Source of the DNA: Devosia sp.
GTDB lineage: Bacteria > Pseudomonadota > Alphaproteobacteria > Rhizobiales > Devosiaceae
Length of the DNA: 11,325 nt
NCBI GenBank assembly: GCA_011322005.1
Contig: DROE01000160.1
Span: 1-11,325, forward strand
Direction: 5' to 3'
Shown here one piece after another: positions 1-7,031 of this stretch. Within the stretch, counting starts at the first letter, position 1. Each line of letters begins with the position of its first letter. Both the position numbers and the translations under genes were made by a program. The notes under the pieces were generated by a model. The model was not told the origin of the DNA. It made no database searches and was given only the letters and a program-made list of their open reading frames with translations.

Positions 1-71
1 ACAACCGCCTTTTCGATAACCGGCGCCGCCAGAAAAACGATGAACAGTGCGGCAAATATTCTGCGTATCAA
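1..71 (-). CDS. 5' end of an exported or membrane protein (partial)
   Basis: Only the first 23 codons are in the window; the gene runs off at base 1. Reading leftward from a TTG at 71-69, the protein begins MIRRIFAALF and continues with a hydrophobic stretch to about residue 18, typical of a signal peptide or signal anchor. The purine-rich stretch AGGAAGGA (complement of 81-88) lies 9 nt upstream, a good ribosome binding site. An in-frame stop a few codons further upstream leaves TTG as the only sensible start. The gene follows the lytic transglycosylase by 73 bp on the same strand, so co-transcription is likely. In related alphaproteobacteria I recall a DUF459/SGNH-hydrolase-like secreted protein in this position, but nothing visible here proves that family. 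The existence of the gene is moderately sure; its function is unknown. Confidence 0.55.
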   Translation of the reverse strand, partial: MIRRIFAALFIVFLAAPVIEKAV

Positions 72-144
72 TTGCCCGTTTCCTTCCTGCCACTGTTATA
101 GTTCGCCAGGTGGCAATTCCAAGGCTGGCTGTTTGCTGCCCGTT

Positions 145-1374
145 TTACTGCTGCACCGCCGCCTGCAGCCGCTCATAGGCATCAAGGGTAACAAATCCAT
201 CCGCCGGCAGACCGATCGAGCGTTGAAACATCTGATAGGCCTCCTGGGTGATGGGGCCGATGCGTCCGTCCACCTCTCCCCGGTAGTAGCCCAAATCTTT
301 CAGCCATTGCTGAATGGCGGTTCTCTGGGCCAGGTTTGGAAATTTCGTGTTGCGGGGCCAATCGGAGATGAACGGCCCGCTGCCCTTGAGGCGGTCGGTC
401 AGGTGAGCGACCGAGAGCGCATAAGAATCTGAGAAATTATAGGCCTTGAGCACCAGATAGTTGGGGGTCATCAGGAACTTGGGTCCGTGTTTTCCCGCCG
501 GAAGATAAAGAAACACCTGAGTTTCAAGATCCACGAACTGGCGGCCCGCAACCCTTGTGACCCCGCGCGTTGCAAAAAAACTGACGGGTTTGAACTCGTT
601 GCGCGTGGCGATGGCATAGTCAAAACCTTGTGGCAGTTGCACCTCATAGCCCCAGTCCAGCCCATTTTGATAACCAAAGGCGTTGAGCAGAACGGCGCTG
701 GTGGCCAGCGCATCGGCAAGGGAGGCGTGGGGGTCGACCTTGCCGTCGCCATCGCCGTCGGTAGCGTTGGCAACGAGCACGGAAGGGGTGACCTGCAAGT
801 GCCCCACCGCCCCGGCCCAGGAGCCGACAAGGGTCTGGCTGGTATAGCCAAAATCCTGAACAAGGCGCAGGGCGGCGATAAACTCGGCCTCATCCTGTGC
901 CACCCGCCCGCGCCGCTCATAGGCCAGCGAAGCGAGGGAACGGATGACCGGTTTGATGAGGCCCCTGTTGCCCAGCACCGCCCCATAGTCGGTTTCAATA
1001 CCCCAGATGGCGGCCAGAACAAACGGGTCAACCCCGTAGTGCTGGCCGATATTTTCAAACAGGGTTTTGTTGCGGGCAAAGGCTGCGCGGCCCCGGGCGA
1101 TGCGGCTGCTGGAAACGCGGCGCTCCAGATAGTCCCAGATTGGTGTGGTGAACTCGGGCTGTCCCGAAATCAGCCCCGCAATAGAGTTGTCGCGGGTCAG
1201 GCCCGTGGTGGCGCTGCGATAAGTTGCGCGCGAAATGCCGCTCGCAAGCGCTTTGCTTTCAAAGGCGGCAAGGAATTGCTCAAAACTGCCCGCGGGGTCT
1301 GCCGTGGCTGTAGACAAGCTGACCAGACAATACGCCATCGCCAAAAGTGATTTCCGAAAACCAGAGTTGAACAT
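145..1374 (-). CDS. mltB: lytic murein transglycosylase, MltB family, with C-terminal peptidoglycan-binding domain
   Basis: Predicted 409-residue periplasmic enzyme that cleaves the MurNAc-GlcNAc bond of peptidoglycan non-hydrolytically, leaving 1,6-anhydro-MurNAc ends. I place the start at the ATG at 1374, after AGAGGA and 10 bp past the galE stop, rather than at an upstream in-frame codon inside galE. Residues 1-25 form a signal peptide ending ATA before DP. The SLT_2/MltB catalytic domain spans about 30-330. The general-acid Glu is E127 in IWGIETDYG, and an EF-hand-like Asp/Gly loop DGDGDGKVD (206-214) matches the calcium site of Slt35. Residues about 350-409 form a PG_binding_1 domain (WLKDLGYYRGEVDGRIG, then a QxF-type helix). 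The usual QFMPS segment after GAxG reads QVTPS here, a divergent substrate-cleft strand. It probably shares a transcript with galE. The family is sure; the exact MltB subtype is less so. Confidence 0.92.
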   Translation of the reverse strand: MFNSGFRKSLLAMAYCLVSLSTATADPAGSFEQFLAAFESKALASGISRATYRSATTGLTRDNSIAGLISGQPEFTTPIWDYLERRVSSSRIARGRAAFARNKTLFENIGQHYGVDPFVLAAIWGIETDYGAVLGNRGLIKPVIRSLASLAYERRGRVAQDEAEFIAALRLVQDFGYTSQTLVGSWAGAVGHLQVTPSVLVANATDGDGDGKVDPHASLADALATSAVLLNAFGYQNGLDWGYEVQLPQGFDYAIATRNEFKPVSFFATRGVTRVAGRQFVDLETQVFLYLPAGKHGPKFLMTPNYLVLKAYNFSDSYALSVAHLTDRLKGSGPFISDWPRNTKFPNLAQRTAIQQWLKDLGYYRGEVDGRIGPITQEAYQMFQRSIGLPADGFVTLDAYERLQAAVQQ

Positions 1375-1384
1375 GGTTCCTCTT

Positions 1385-2371
1385 CTAGCGATTGCGGGTG
1401 CGCAGATATTTTTCCCAGTCAAGAGCAGCACGCACAATGCCCTTCAGGTTGTCGTGACGGGGCTGCCAGTCAAGCTGTTCGCGAATGCGCGTCGCCCCGG
1501 CGACGATTGCAGGGGGGTCTCCGGCCCGGCGGGCGACCTCGCGCACCTCAAAATCAACACCCGAAACCTTCTTGACCATATCAACCACTTCGCGCACGGA
1601 AAAACCATGTCCATAACCGCAATTGAGGGTGAGACTTTGTTTGTTGTTGCGCAGGTTTTCAAGCAGCAGGGCGTGGGCCTCAACCAGGTCGGTCACATGG
1701 ATGTAATCGCGGATGCAGGTGCCGTCCGGTGTGGGATAATCCGTGCCATAAACGTCCAGATGGTCGCGTGTGCCAAGGGCTGCCTGGGCGGCGACCTTTA
1801 TCAGGTGGGTTGCAGCCTTTGTTGATTGCCCCGAACGTTTTTCCGGGTCGGCACCGGCGACATTGAAGTAGCGCAATACCCCATAAACCATGTGATGGGC
1901 AGCAGCGACATCAGCGAGCATCTGTTCGGTCATCAGTTTGGAGCGGCCATAGGGCGACATCGGGTTCAGGGCTGCGTCTTCTGCAACCGGGTCCAGCCCT
2001 GTCATGCCATACACCGCCGCGGTGGAGGAAAACACAAAGCGTTTGACGCCGCCGCGTACCGCCGCTTGAATGAGGTTGCGCGAGGCGCAGGTGTTGTTGG
2101 CGTAATATTTCAGCGGGTCTTCAACGGACTCGGGAACGATGATGGAGCCGGCAAAGTGAACGATTTCTTCAATTTTCTCCGTTTTTATAAGGTCAGCAAC
2201 AAAATCGGTATCTCCAATATTGCCCAAAACAAATTTCGCCCCCTCGTCAACCGCCCAGTCAAAGCCGGTCACCAAGTTGTCCAGAACAATTGTTTCAACC
2301 CCGGCGTCAACAAGGTTGAGAACCATGTGGGAGCCGATATATCCGGCACCGCCCGTAACCAGAACCGCCAT
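1385..2371 (-). CDS. galE: UDP-glucose 4-epimerase
   Basis: Predicted 328-residue cytosolic short-chain dehydrogenase-fold enzyme that interconverts UDP-glucose and UDP-galactose with bound NAD, supplying galactosyl units for LPS or exopolysaccharide. The N-terminus has the Rossmann motif GGAGYIGSH (7-15). The catalytic set is present: S115/S116/T117 in VFSSTAAVYG, then Y141 and K145 in SPYGRSK. FAG (73-75) and the motif RDYIHVTDL (about 221-229) are also typical, and the length is normal for the family. I choose the ATG at 2371 over the upstream TTG at 2380, because the TTG abuts the GAGG ribosome binding site with no spacer while the ATG sits about 10 nt from it. It heads a minus-strand cluster with the lytic transglycosylase 10 bp downstream and is divergent from galU, the gene that makes its substrate. 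The C-terminus is intact. Confidence 0.96.
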   Translation of the reverse strand: MAVLVTGGAGYIGSHMVLNLVDAGVETIVLDNLVTGFDWAVDEGAKFVLGNIGDTDFVADLIKTEKIEEIVHFAGSIIVPESVEDPLKYYANNTCASRNLIQAAVRGGVKRFVFSSTAAVYGMTGLDPVAEDAALNPMSPYGRSKLMTEQMLADVAAAHHMVYGVLRYFNVAGADPEKRSGQSTKAATHLIKVAAQAALGTRDHLDVYGTDYPTPDGTCIRDYIHVTDLVEAHALLLENLRNNKQSLTLNCGYGHGFSVREVVDMVKKVSGVDFEVREVARRAGDPPAIVAGATRIREQLDWQPRHDNLKGIVRAALDWEKYLRTRNR

Positions 2372-2429
2372 GTTTTCCAACCTCGCTTAAAGCCCGTTCG
2401 AATCAAAAAGCAGTATAGGTGTATCGAAA
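2372..2429. promoter_or_regulatory. divergent galE/galU intergenic region
   Basis: Only 58 bp separate the start codons of galE (minus) and galU (plus), so at least one promoter must sit here or inside the opposing gene. The galE side holds GAGG just upstream of its ATG. The galU side has AGGTG 8-9 nt before its TTG. TATAGG at 2414-2419 could be a -10 element for galU, but no -35 stands at a normal distance from it, so I assign no promoter boxes. Shared or overlapping control of the two UDP-sugar genes is plausible from the layout alone. Confidence 0.35.
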
Positions 2430-3305
2430 TTGCCAAAACGTGTCAGAATTGCCGTTTTCCCCGTTGCCGGACTTGGTACAAGATTTCTGCCGGCAACCAA
2501 GGCCATGCCCAAGGAAATGCTGCCCGTTGTTGACCGTCCGCTTATTCAATATGCGGTGGATGAAGCCAAGGAGGCAGGGATTGAACATTTCGTATTTGTA
2601 ACCGGGCGCAACAAGGGGGTCATCGAGGACCATTTTGACCGTCAGTTCGAGTTGGAGTGGACCCTTGAAAACCGGGGCAAGCTGGAGGCGCTTGAAAAGC
2701 TGCGCGCTGATTTACCGGTTGCCGGGCAGACCAGTTTCACCCGTCAGCAGGAACCGCTGGGGCTTGGTCATGCGGTTTGGTGCGCGCGCGAGATGGTCGG
2801 GGATGAACCGTTTGCCTTGTTGCTTCCTGATATGCTGTTCAAATCAACCCCCGGCGTTCTTGCCCAGATGATTGCGGCCTACGAGAAAACCGGCAAGAAT
2901 GTCATTGCAGTAGAAGAAGTCGAGATGGGGGAAATCTCTTCCTATGGCGTGGTTGGCAGGGGGCCCGGCCCTGACGAAGGTTTTGAAGTTACCGAAATGG
3001 TGGAAAAGCCGACGCCAGAGGATGCGCCATCGAACCTGATTATATCGGGACGTTATGTTCTGCAGCCCGAAATCTTTAGCCTGATATCCAGGCAGGGCAA
3101 GGGGATCGGGGGTGAAATTCAGATTACCGATGCCATGCAGAAACTTCTGGCTGATCAGGGTTTTACCGGTGTGAAATACAAGGGGCGTTCGTTTGACTGC
3201 GGCTCCAAAGTCGGGTTCCTGTCGGCCAATATCGCCTATGCCCTTGAGCGCGATGATATCTCGGAGGAGTTCCTTAAAGAATTGAAAGCCAGCGCGCTCA
3301 TGTAG
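2430..3305 (+). CDS. galU: UTP-glucose-1-phosphate uridylyltransferase
   Basis: Predicted 291-residue cytosolic nucleotidyltransferase that makes UDP-glucose and pyrophosphate from UTP and glucose-1-phosphate; E. coli GalU is about 302 residues. The N-terminus carries the nucleotide-binding signature PVAGLGTRFLPATKAMPKEM (11-30), with GTR and PKEML typical of bacterial GalU. Further family motifs are GLGHAVW (111-117), the metal-binding LLPDML (131-136), EKP (192-194), GRYVL (207-211), GEIQITDA (228-235) and FDCGSKVGF (255-263). The start is a TTG at 2430; no in-frame ATG or GTG lies upstream near a ribosome binding site, and the core motif begins only 10 residues in. It diverges from galE across 58 bp and converges on the beta-barrel gene with a 20-bp gap. 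Its product feeds GalE and glucosylated envelope polymers. No key residue appears to be missing. Confidence 0.96.
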   Translation: MPKRVRIAVFPVAGLGTRFLPATKAMPKEMLPVVDRPLIQYAVDEAKEAGIEHFVFVTGRNKGVIEDHFDRQFELEWTLENRGKLEALEKLRADLPVAGQTSFTRQQEPLGLGHAVWCAREMVGDEPFALLLPDMLFKSTPGVLAQMIAAYEKTGKNVIAVEEVEMGEISSYGVVGRGPGPDEGFEVTEMVEKPTPEDAPSNLIISGRYVLQPEIFSLISRQGKGIGGEIQITDAMQKLLADQGFTGVKYKGRSFDCGSKVGFLSANIAYALERDDISEEFLKELKASALM

Positions 3306-3325
3306 CCTGTTGTCCGGTTTTGGTC

Positions 3326-4645
3326 TTATTTTGACCAGGTAAGGCCCAGGGAAAGCAAGTGGCTGTCTTGTGGGTTGCGGGGAAGTGCCCGGGTTCTTGT
3401 GTAAAGATAATCTAGACTGAGGTCGGCATTCTTGTTCAGCGCAAAGTCAAGGCCGGTACCGGCATAAAAGCTCCAGCTTTGCACCGGATCGGTGCCGGGA
3501 ACACTCCAGGCTTGTCCAAGCGAGCCGCGCAAACCGACCCAAGGCGCTAGCTGATAGCCTGCCGCTGCCGTGATAGTGTAGTCGGTTGAGGCTTGAGAGC
3601 CGGAGGAGGGATCCGCCGGATTTAGCGCTGTTGAAAGCTGCGCGTCAAAAGCCAGAGCATTGTTGGGCGTGTAGGCAAAATCCAGTCCGTAAAGCAGGCT
3701 GGAAAAGTTGCCGATAGAAGCATTTTCAAACCTGCGCTCTCCCTGCCCGACAGAAGCCTCAAGTTGAAAAACGTCACGCCAATTGGCGGCAAGACCGGTG
3801 GTCATGGTCAGGTCCCAGCCATCCTGTTTTATGTTTGTGCCTGCCGGGGGGGCATCATACCAGTCGCGGGCGACAGAACCTTCAACAAACCCGGTCAGGA
3901 CGGGCGTCAGTTCGAACTCACCACGCAGGGTGCCGCCAAGCCCGGTGACATTACGATCGGGATTCTGCTCAGCGATATTGCCAACAAGAATAGTATCTGT
4001 CTGCTGGCGCCGGGAAAGATCGGCGTCAAAAGCAAGGGCAAAGCGGCCAAACTGGCGGGCGATGCCAAGCTGAACCTGCGCGTTGCCCTCAAGCGGGGTC
4101 TGGATAATCTGGTCGCTTGACCCCGGCGCGTTGGGGTCGTCCTGGCTCAGGGTAATACCAGCTGCACCGTTGAGCCGGGTTACGGAATCGAGCGCATAGT
4201 TCCCATTGGCGGACAGCAAAACTTCCTCAACGCGGGTGAGTTGATCGGAATTGACCCCCAGACGCGCCTGAGCCTCAAAAACAAAACCTGACCGCAGTCC
4301 CGCGCGGGTGGCGCTGAATTGTGGTGCCAGAGTTGTGGCATAGCGCGAACCTCTTGAGCCTCCGGTACGGGAAGCGATCAGGGCCACCGACCAGTCGATC
4401 TCGAAAAATGGCTGGTAAGGTTCCATGGGTGGGGGGGAGACAGAATGTGCGTCCGGCAGCGGAATGGTTTCGGGCAAAAGCCGGGCTGGAGTGACGATAA
4501 CTCCGGGTGGGGTTGCCAAACCGGGAATTGTCTGCGGATCAGCGTTCCCGGGGGTCGCCATGAACGGCATAAGCAAGCCCAGCACCCCAAGCGTTCTGAT
4601 GGTCCGATTGTGCTGATTGCTGGAGGGTCCGGGAAAAGTGGGCAT
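3326..4645 (-). CDS. outer-membrane beta-barrel protein, putative beta-barrel porin 2 (BBP2-like)
   Basis: Predicted 439-residue secreted protein. Residues 1-35 look like a signal peptide with a long polar n-region, a hydrophobic core GVLGLLMPFMA and a cleavage site after GNA. Residues 36-77 are a Pro-rich linker. From about residue 78 to the end, alternating polar/hydrophobic strands separated by Asn/Asp/Gly turns give a barrel profile, ending in LLSLGLTWSK, close to the C-terminal beta-signal but with a final Lys instead of Phe or Trp. This resembles the alphaproteobacterial BBP2_2 (formerly DUF2320) group, whose substrates are unknown. I choose the ATG at 4645; the reading frame stays open to a TTG at 4732, but that start would put 29 polar residues ahead of the signal peptide. 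The ribosome binding site is weak (GGCGA). A perfect TTGACA hexamer (minus strand, 4732-4727) lies upstream. The barrel class is fairly sure; the specific role is unknown. Confidence 0.8.
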   Translation of the reverse strand: MPTFPGPSSNQHNRTIRTLGVLGLLMPFMATPGNADPQTIPGLATPPGVIVTPARLLPETIPLPDAHSVSPPPMEPYQPFFEIDWSVALIASRTGGSRGSRYATTLAPQFSATRAGLRSGFVFEAQARLGVNSDQLTRVEEVLLSANGNYALDSVTRLNGAAGITLSQDDPNAPGSSDQIIQTPLEGNAQVQLGIARQFGRFALAFDADLSRRQQTDTILVGNIAEQNPDRNVTGLGGTLRGEFELTPVLTGFVEGSVARDWYDAPPAGTNIKQDGWDLTMTTGLAANWRDVFQLEASVGQGERRFENASIGNFSSLLYGLDFAYTPNNALAFDAQLSTALNPADPSSGSQASTDYTITAAAGYQLAPWVGLRGSLGQAWSVPGTDPVQSWSFYAGTGLDFALNKNADLSLDYLYTRTRALPRNPQDSHLLSLGLTWSK

Positions 4646-4836
4646 GCGTTCGCCGATTTTTTGCGGGAGCGGTGCCCACACTGGCAGTTTATGGTTAACC
4701 AAAGGTTTTTTCACCCGCCGCGCGACTGTCAAATAATTGTTTGTTAACCCTATGACTTAACTGAACCTTTTCCATCCTGCGCCATGATTGCGCGGTCGGT
4801 TCACTTGGAGTTCAGTTTGGCGTCGGGGTAGTTTTC
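4646..4836. promoter_or_regulatory. divergent control region between the barrel gene and motA
   Basis: These 191 bp separate two divergent genes and should hold both promoters. On the minus strand there is a perfect TTGACA at 4732-4727, but the hexamer 17 bp further on (AAAACC) is a poor -10. On the plus strand I see no convincing -35/-10 pair before motA. Three TTAAC half-sites stand out: one in the perfect palindrome GGTTAACC (4693-4700), and two in TTAAC at 4744-4748 and 4757-4761. They recall CtrA boxes, but the spacing of the last pair is 9 bp between TTAA cores instead of 7. The exact promoters are unresolved. Confidence 0.35.
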
Positions 4837-5610
4837 GTGGACATAGCAACAATTGTGGGAATGATCGGGGGGGCGGCTTTTATTGCGACCGCCATTCTTT
4901 TGGGCGGTTCTTTTTCCCAGTTCATGGACGGTCCCTCGGTTATGATCGTTATCGGGGGAGGAATTTCGGCGACATTGATCCGGTTTCCTCTGTCGGGCAT
5001 CTTGAAAGCCTTTGCGACCGGGGGCAAGGTTGCTTTCTCCCACAAGAAGGTCGAGCCGCGTGAAATCATCGAAAAAGTTGCCGAAATGGGTGACATCGTG
5101 CGCAAATCCGGTCCCTTGGGGCTGGAAAATATCGAGGTGGATGAGCCCAATCTGAAAAAGGGTGCTCAGTTTATCGCCGATGGTTATGAACTTGCCTTCA
5201 TCCGGGAATCCATGGAGTTGGCGCGCGATCAATATCTGACGCGCCTGTCCGAGGGGCAGCGGGTGTTCAAGTCCCTGGGTGATGCGACCCCGGCCTTTGG
5301 CATGATCGGCACACTTGTGGGTCTGGTTCAGATGCTGGCCAATATGGATGACCCCTCCAAAATCGGCCCTGCCATGGCCATCGCCTTGCTGACCACACTT
5401 TATGGAGCGGTTCTGGCAAACCTGGTGTGCCTGCCGGTTTCTGACAAGCTGACGTCTAAGCTCGGGTTCGAGGAGATCAATCAGACCCTTGTCATTGATG
5501 GCATTCTGGCGGTGCGCGAGGGCAAAAGTCCGGCCCTTATCCGCGAAATGCTGGTGGCCTATCTGCCCGAATCCCAACAACAGAGCATGATTGAAGAAGC
5601 GGCGGCGTAA
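4837..5610 (+). CDS. motA: flagellar motor stator protein MotA (PomA-type)
   Basis: Predicted 257-residue inner-membrane ion-channel subunit that pairs with MotB to drive the flagellar rotor. Four membrane segments are visible at about 4-22, 33-50, 153-173 and 181-203, with a large cytoplasmic loop between the second and third. The sequence follows Vibrio PomA closely: it begins MDIATIVGMIGG, has D31 at the position linked to sodium specificity in PomA, charged loop residues R89, K90 and E97, D149, and T159 and T186/T187 matching the PomA threonines, all within one residue of PomA numbering. The start is GTG at 4837, chosen because it reproduces the PomA N-terminus; the upstream GGGG is a weak ribosome binding site. 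motB follows after 32 bp. The stator role is sure; sodium rather than proton coupling is an inference from PomA-likeness. Confidence 0.93.
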   Translation: MDIATIVGMIGGAAFIATAILLGGSFSQFMDGPSVMIVIGGGISATLIRFPLSGILKAFATGGKVAFSHKKVEPREIIEKVAEMGDIVRKSGPLGLENIEVDEPNLKKGAQFIADGYELAFIRESMELARDQYLTRLSEGQRVFKSLGDATPAFGMIGTLVGLVQMLANMDDPSKIGPAMAIALLTTLYGAVLANLVCLPVSDKLTSKLGFEEINQTLVIDGILAVREGKSPALIREMLVAYLPESQQQSMIEEAAA

Positions 5611-5642
5611 GCTGATTTCAGCAAGCCGGGAAACCTGAGCAA

Positions 5643-6494
5643 ATGGCCAAGAAGCACAAATGCCCCGACGGACTGCCTGAATGGCTGCTGACTTTTGCCG
5701 ACCTGATGTCGATTCTCGTGGTATTTTTCGTATTGCTGATTTCGTTCTCAATTCAGGATACGCGCAAGCTGCAAATCGTTGCCGGGTCGGTAAAAGAGGC
5801 CTTTGGCATCGTTCAGGAGCAAAGGCGTGCCGGGGTGGTTGAGCGTGAGGGCAACCCTCAGCGTGACTATGTAAAACGGCTGGCGCTTCAGGAAAACGAA
5901 AACAACACCGAATTTGCCAATGAGCGCAACGACCAGAACCAGAAACAGGGGCCAAACGCCAACACTTATGAGATCGAAACCAACGAGGTGGAGCGACCCG
6001 ATACGTTCTCGCTTGCCGCTGCAACCCTGCGTCAGGCCTGGCGTGATCTGCCCGACATCACATCGGTGTCGGACAATCTGATCGTGCAGGAAACCGAAGA
6101 GGGCCTGAACATCGTCATTGCCGACCAGGAGGGGCGCGCCATGTTCCCGGAGGGATCAAAATACCCTTACGAAACCACTCGTGAAGTGATTGCGGCAATT
6201 GCGCCGGTCCTCCAGCAATTGCCTAACCAAATCCGCGTTTCCGGGCACACGGCGGCGGGTATGACCTATCCAAATCCGCGCTATGGCAAGTGGGAGCTTT
6301 CAAGTGACCGGGCCAATGTGGCGCGCTCAATTCTTGAGGAGTTTGGTCTGAACACCAATCGGCTGCATTCGGTTGTCGGGGTGGCGGACGCGGAGCCGTT
6401 TTTCCCCAACAATCCATATCTGGCCGCAAACCAGCGGGTTTCCATCCTGGTGATGCGCGAAGAGCCGCCGGTGCCCCCTGAACTCAGTCCGTAG
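5643..6494 (+). CDS. motB: flagellar motor stator protein MotB (PomB-type) with OmpA-like domain
   Basis: Predicted 283-residue stator subunit anchored to peptidoglycan. The short cytoplasmic N-terminus leads into one membrane helix (about 16-36) in the segment LLTFADLMSILVVFFVLLIS, where D20 is the ion-binding Asp; this closely matches PomB. The plug and linker region (about 40-140) is hydrophilic and very rich in Asn, Gln and Glu around 82-118. The C-terminal OmpA/MotB peptidoglycan-binding domain (about 145-272) contains SGHTAAG (200-206), WELSSDRA (217-224) and ANQRVSILV (262-270). In E. coli MotB these read GHTDD, WELSADRA and NRRISLLV, so the GHTD Asp is replaced by Ala and one Arg by Gln. 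It is the second gene of the motA operon and meets nfeD tail to tail with an 11-bp gap. The family is sure; the ion is inferred. Confidence 0.92.
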   Translation: MAKKHKCPDGLPEWLLTFADLMSILVVFFVLLISFSIQDTRKLQIVAGSVKEAFGIVQEQRRAGVVEREGNPQRDYVKRLALQENENNTEFANERNDQNQKQGPNANTYEIETNEVERPDTFSLAAATLRQAWRDLPDITSVSDNLIVQETEEGLNIVIADQEGRAMFPEGSKYPYETTREVIAAIAPVLQQLPNQIRVSGHTAAGMTYPNPRYGKWELSSDRANVARSILEEFGLNTNRLHSVVGVADAEPFFPNNPYLAANQRVSILVMREEPPVPPELSP

Positions 6495-6505
6495 GGGCAG
6501 CGCCC

Positions 6506-6979
6506 TCAGGCTGTACCTGTCTGTTGGGGTTCGGCGGATTCCACTTCCAGCGTGGTGCCGTCATTGCCAATCACACGCACCCGGTGGCCGGCGGGTAATT
6601 CGGGGCCTTTGACGCGCCATACGGTGTCACCCAGTTCCATGCGCCCCTTATGGCCGATAATGGGTTCGCTCAAGAAGCCTTCCTTGCCCACATGGCGGGC
6701 GGCACGCTTGTTCAGGAACGGGCTGTCTGTTTCAGGGGAGACCTGCTTGCGCAGCTTGATCCACAATACCAGAGCGATAAGGGACAAGACGCCAAATATG
6801 GCGAACTGCACGGGAAGGCTGAACGGGGAGACCAGGGTAATCAGGCCTGTGACGACGGCGGCACCGCCAAGCCAGACAAACACGCCTCCCGGCGCGATAA
6901 GCTCAATCGCCAGCAGAACCAGCCCCCCTACGATCCAGGACCAGGCACCGTACTGCTCAAAAAGGTTTATCAAATCCAT
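6506..6979 (-). CDS. NfeD family membrane protein (short form)
   Basis: Predicted 157-residue inner-membrane protein with three hydrophobic segments (about 12-30, 32-50 and 55-75), including the typical IELIAPGGVFVWLG turn, followed by a cytoplasmic OB-fold-like domain (about 95-150: GKEGFLSEPI, GDTVWRVKG, AGHRVRVIG, TTLEVE). This is the short NfeD/YbbK type without the N-terminal ClpP-class serine protease. Such proteins partner with SPFH proteins of the stomatin/QmcA group in membrane microdomain or quality-control functions that are not biochemically settled. The ATG at 6979 follows GAGG at a good distance. The gene lies 52 bp downstream of qmcA on the same strand, the standard arrangement, so it is probably the second gene of a qmcA-nfeD operon. 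Confidence 0.9.
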   Translation of the reverse strand: MDLINLFEQYGAWSWIVGGLVLLAIELIAPGGVFVWLGGAAVVTGLITLVSPFSLPVQFAIFGVLSLIALVLWIKLRKQVSPETDSPFLNKRAARHVGKEGFLSEPIIGHKGRMELGDTVWRVKGPELPAGHRVRVIGNDGTTLEVESAEPQQTGTA

Positions 6980-7031
6980 TGCAATCGCCTCTGTTTAGCT
7001 TGCATGCAGTCTTGCCCCCCGGGTTCATCAG

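Noticed and set aside
487..1350. Long plus-strand open frame antisense to the lytic transglycosylase
   Set aside because: It lies wholly opposite a gene with clear catalytic motifs, has no family motif and low-complexity composition; it is a GC-driven shadow frame.
3306..3340. Possible bidirectional terminator between galU and the barrel gene
   Set aside because: TGGTC/GACCA gives only a 5-bp stem with a T-rich loop and no T-tract after it on either strand.
4744..4760. CtrA binding site upstream of motA
   Set aside because: The TTAA cores are 9 bp apart, not the required 7, so I do not annotate it; it is kept only as a low-interest observation.
4801..6024. Long minus-strand open frame of about 400 codons opposite motA/motB
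   Set aside because: It is rich in Arg, His and Gln with no domain, and the plus strand encodes unmistakable MotA and MotB proteins.
6494..6506. Small hairpin GGGC-AGC-GCCC between convergent motB and nfeD
   Set aside because: The stem is 4-5 bp with a 3-nt loop and no T-tract; too weak to call a terminator.
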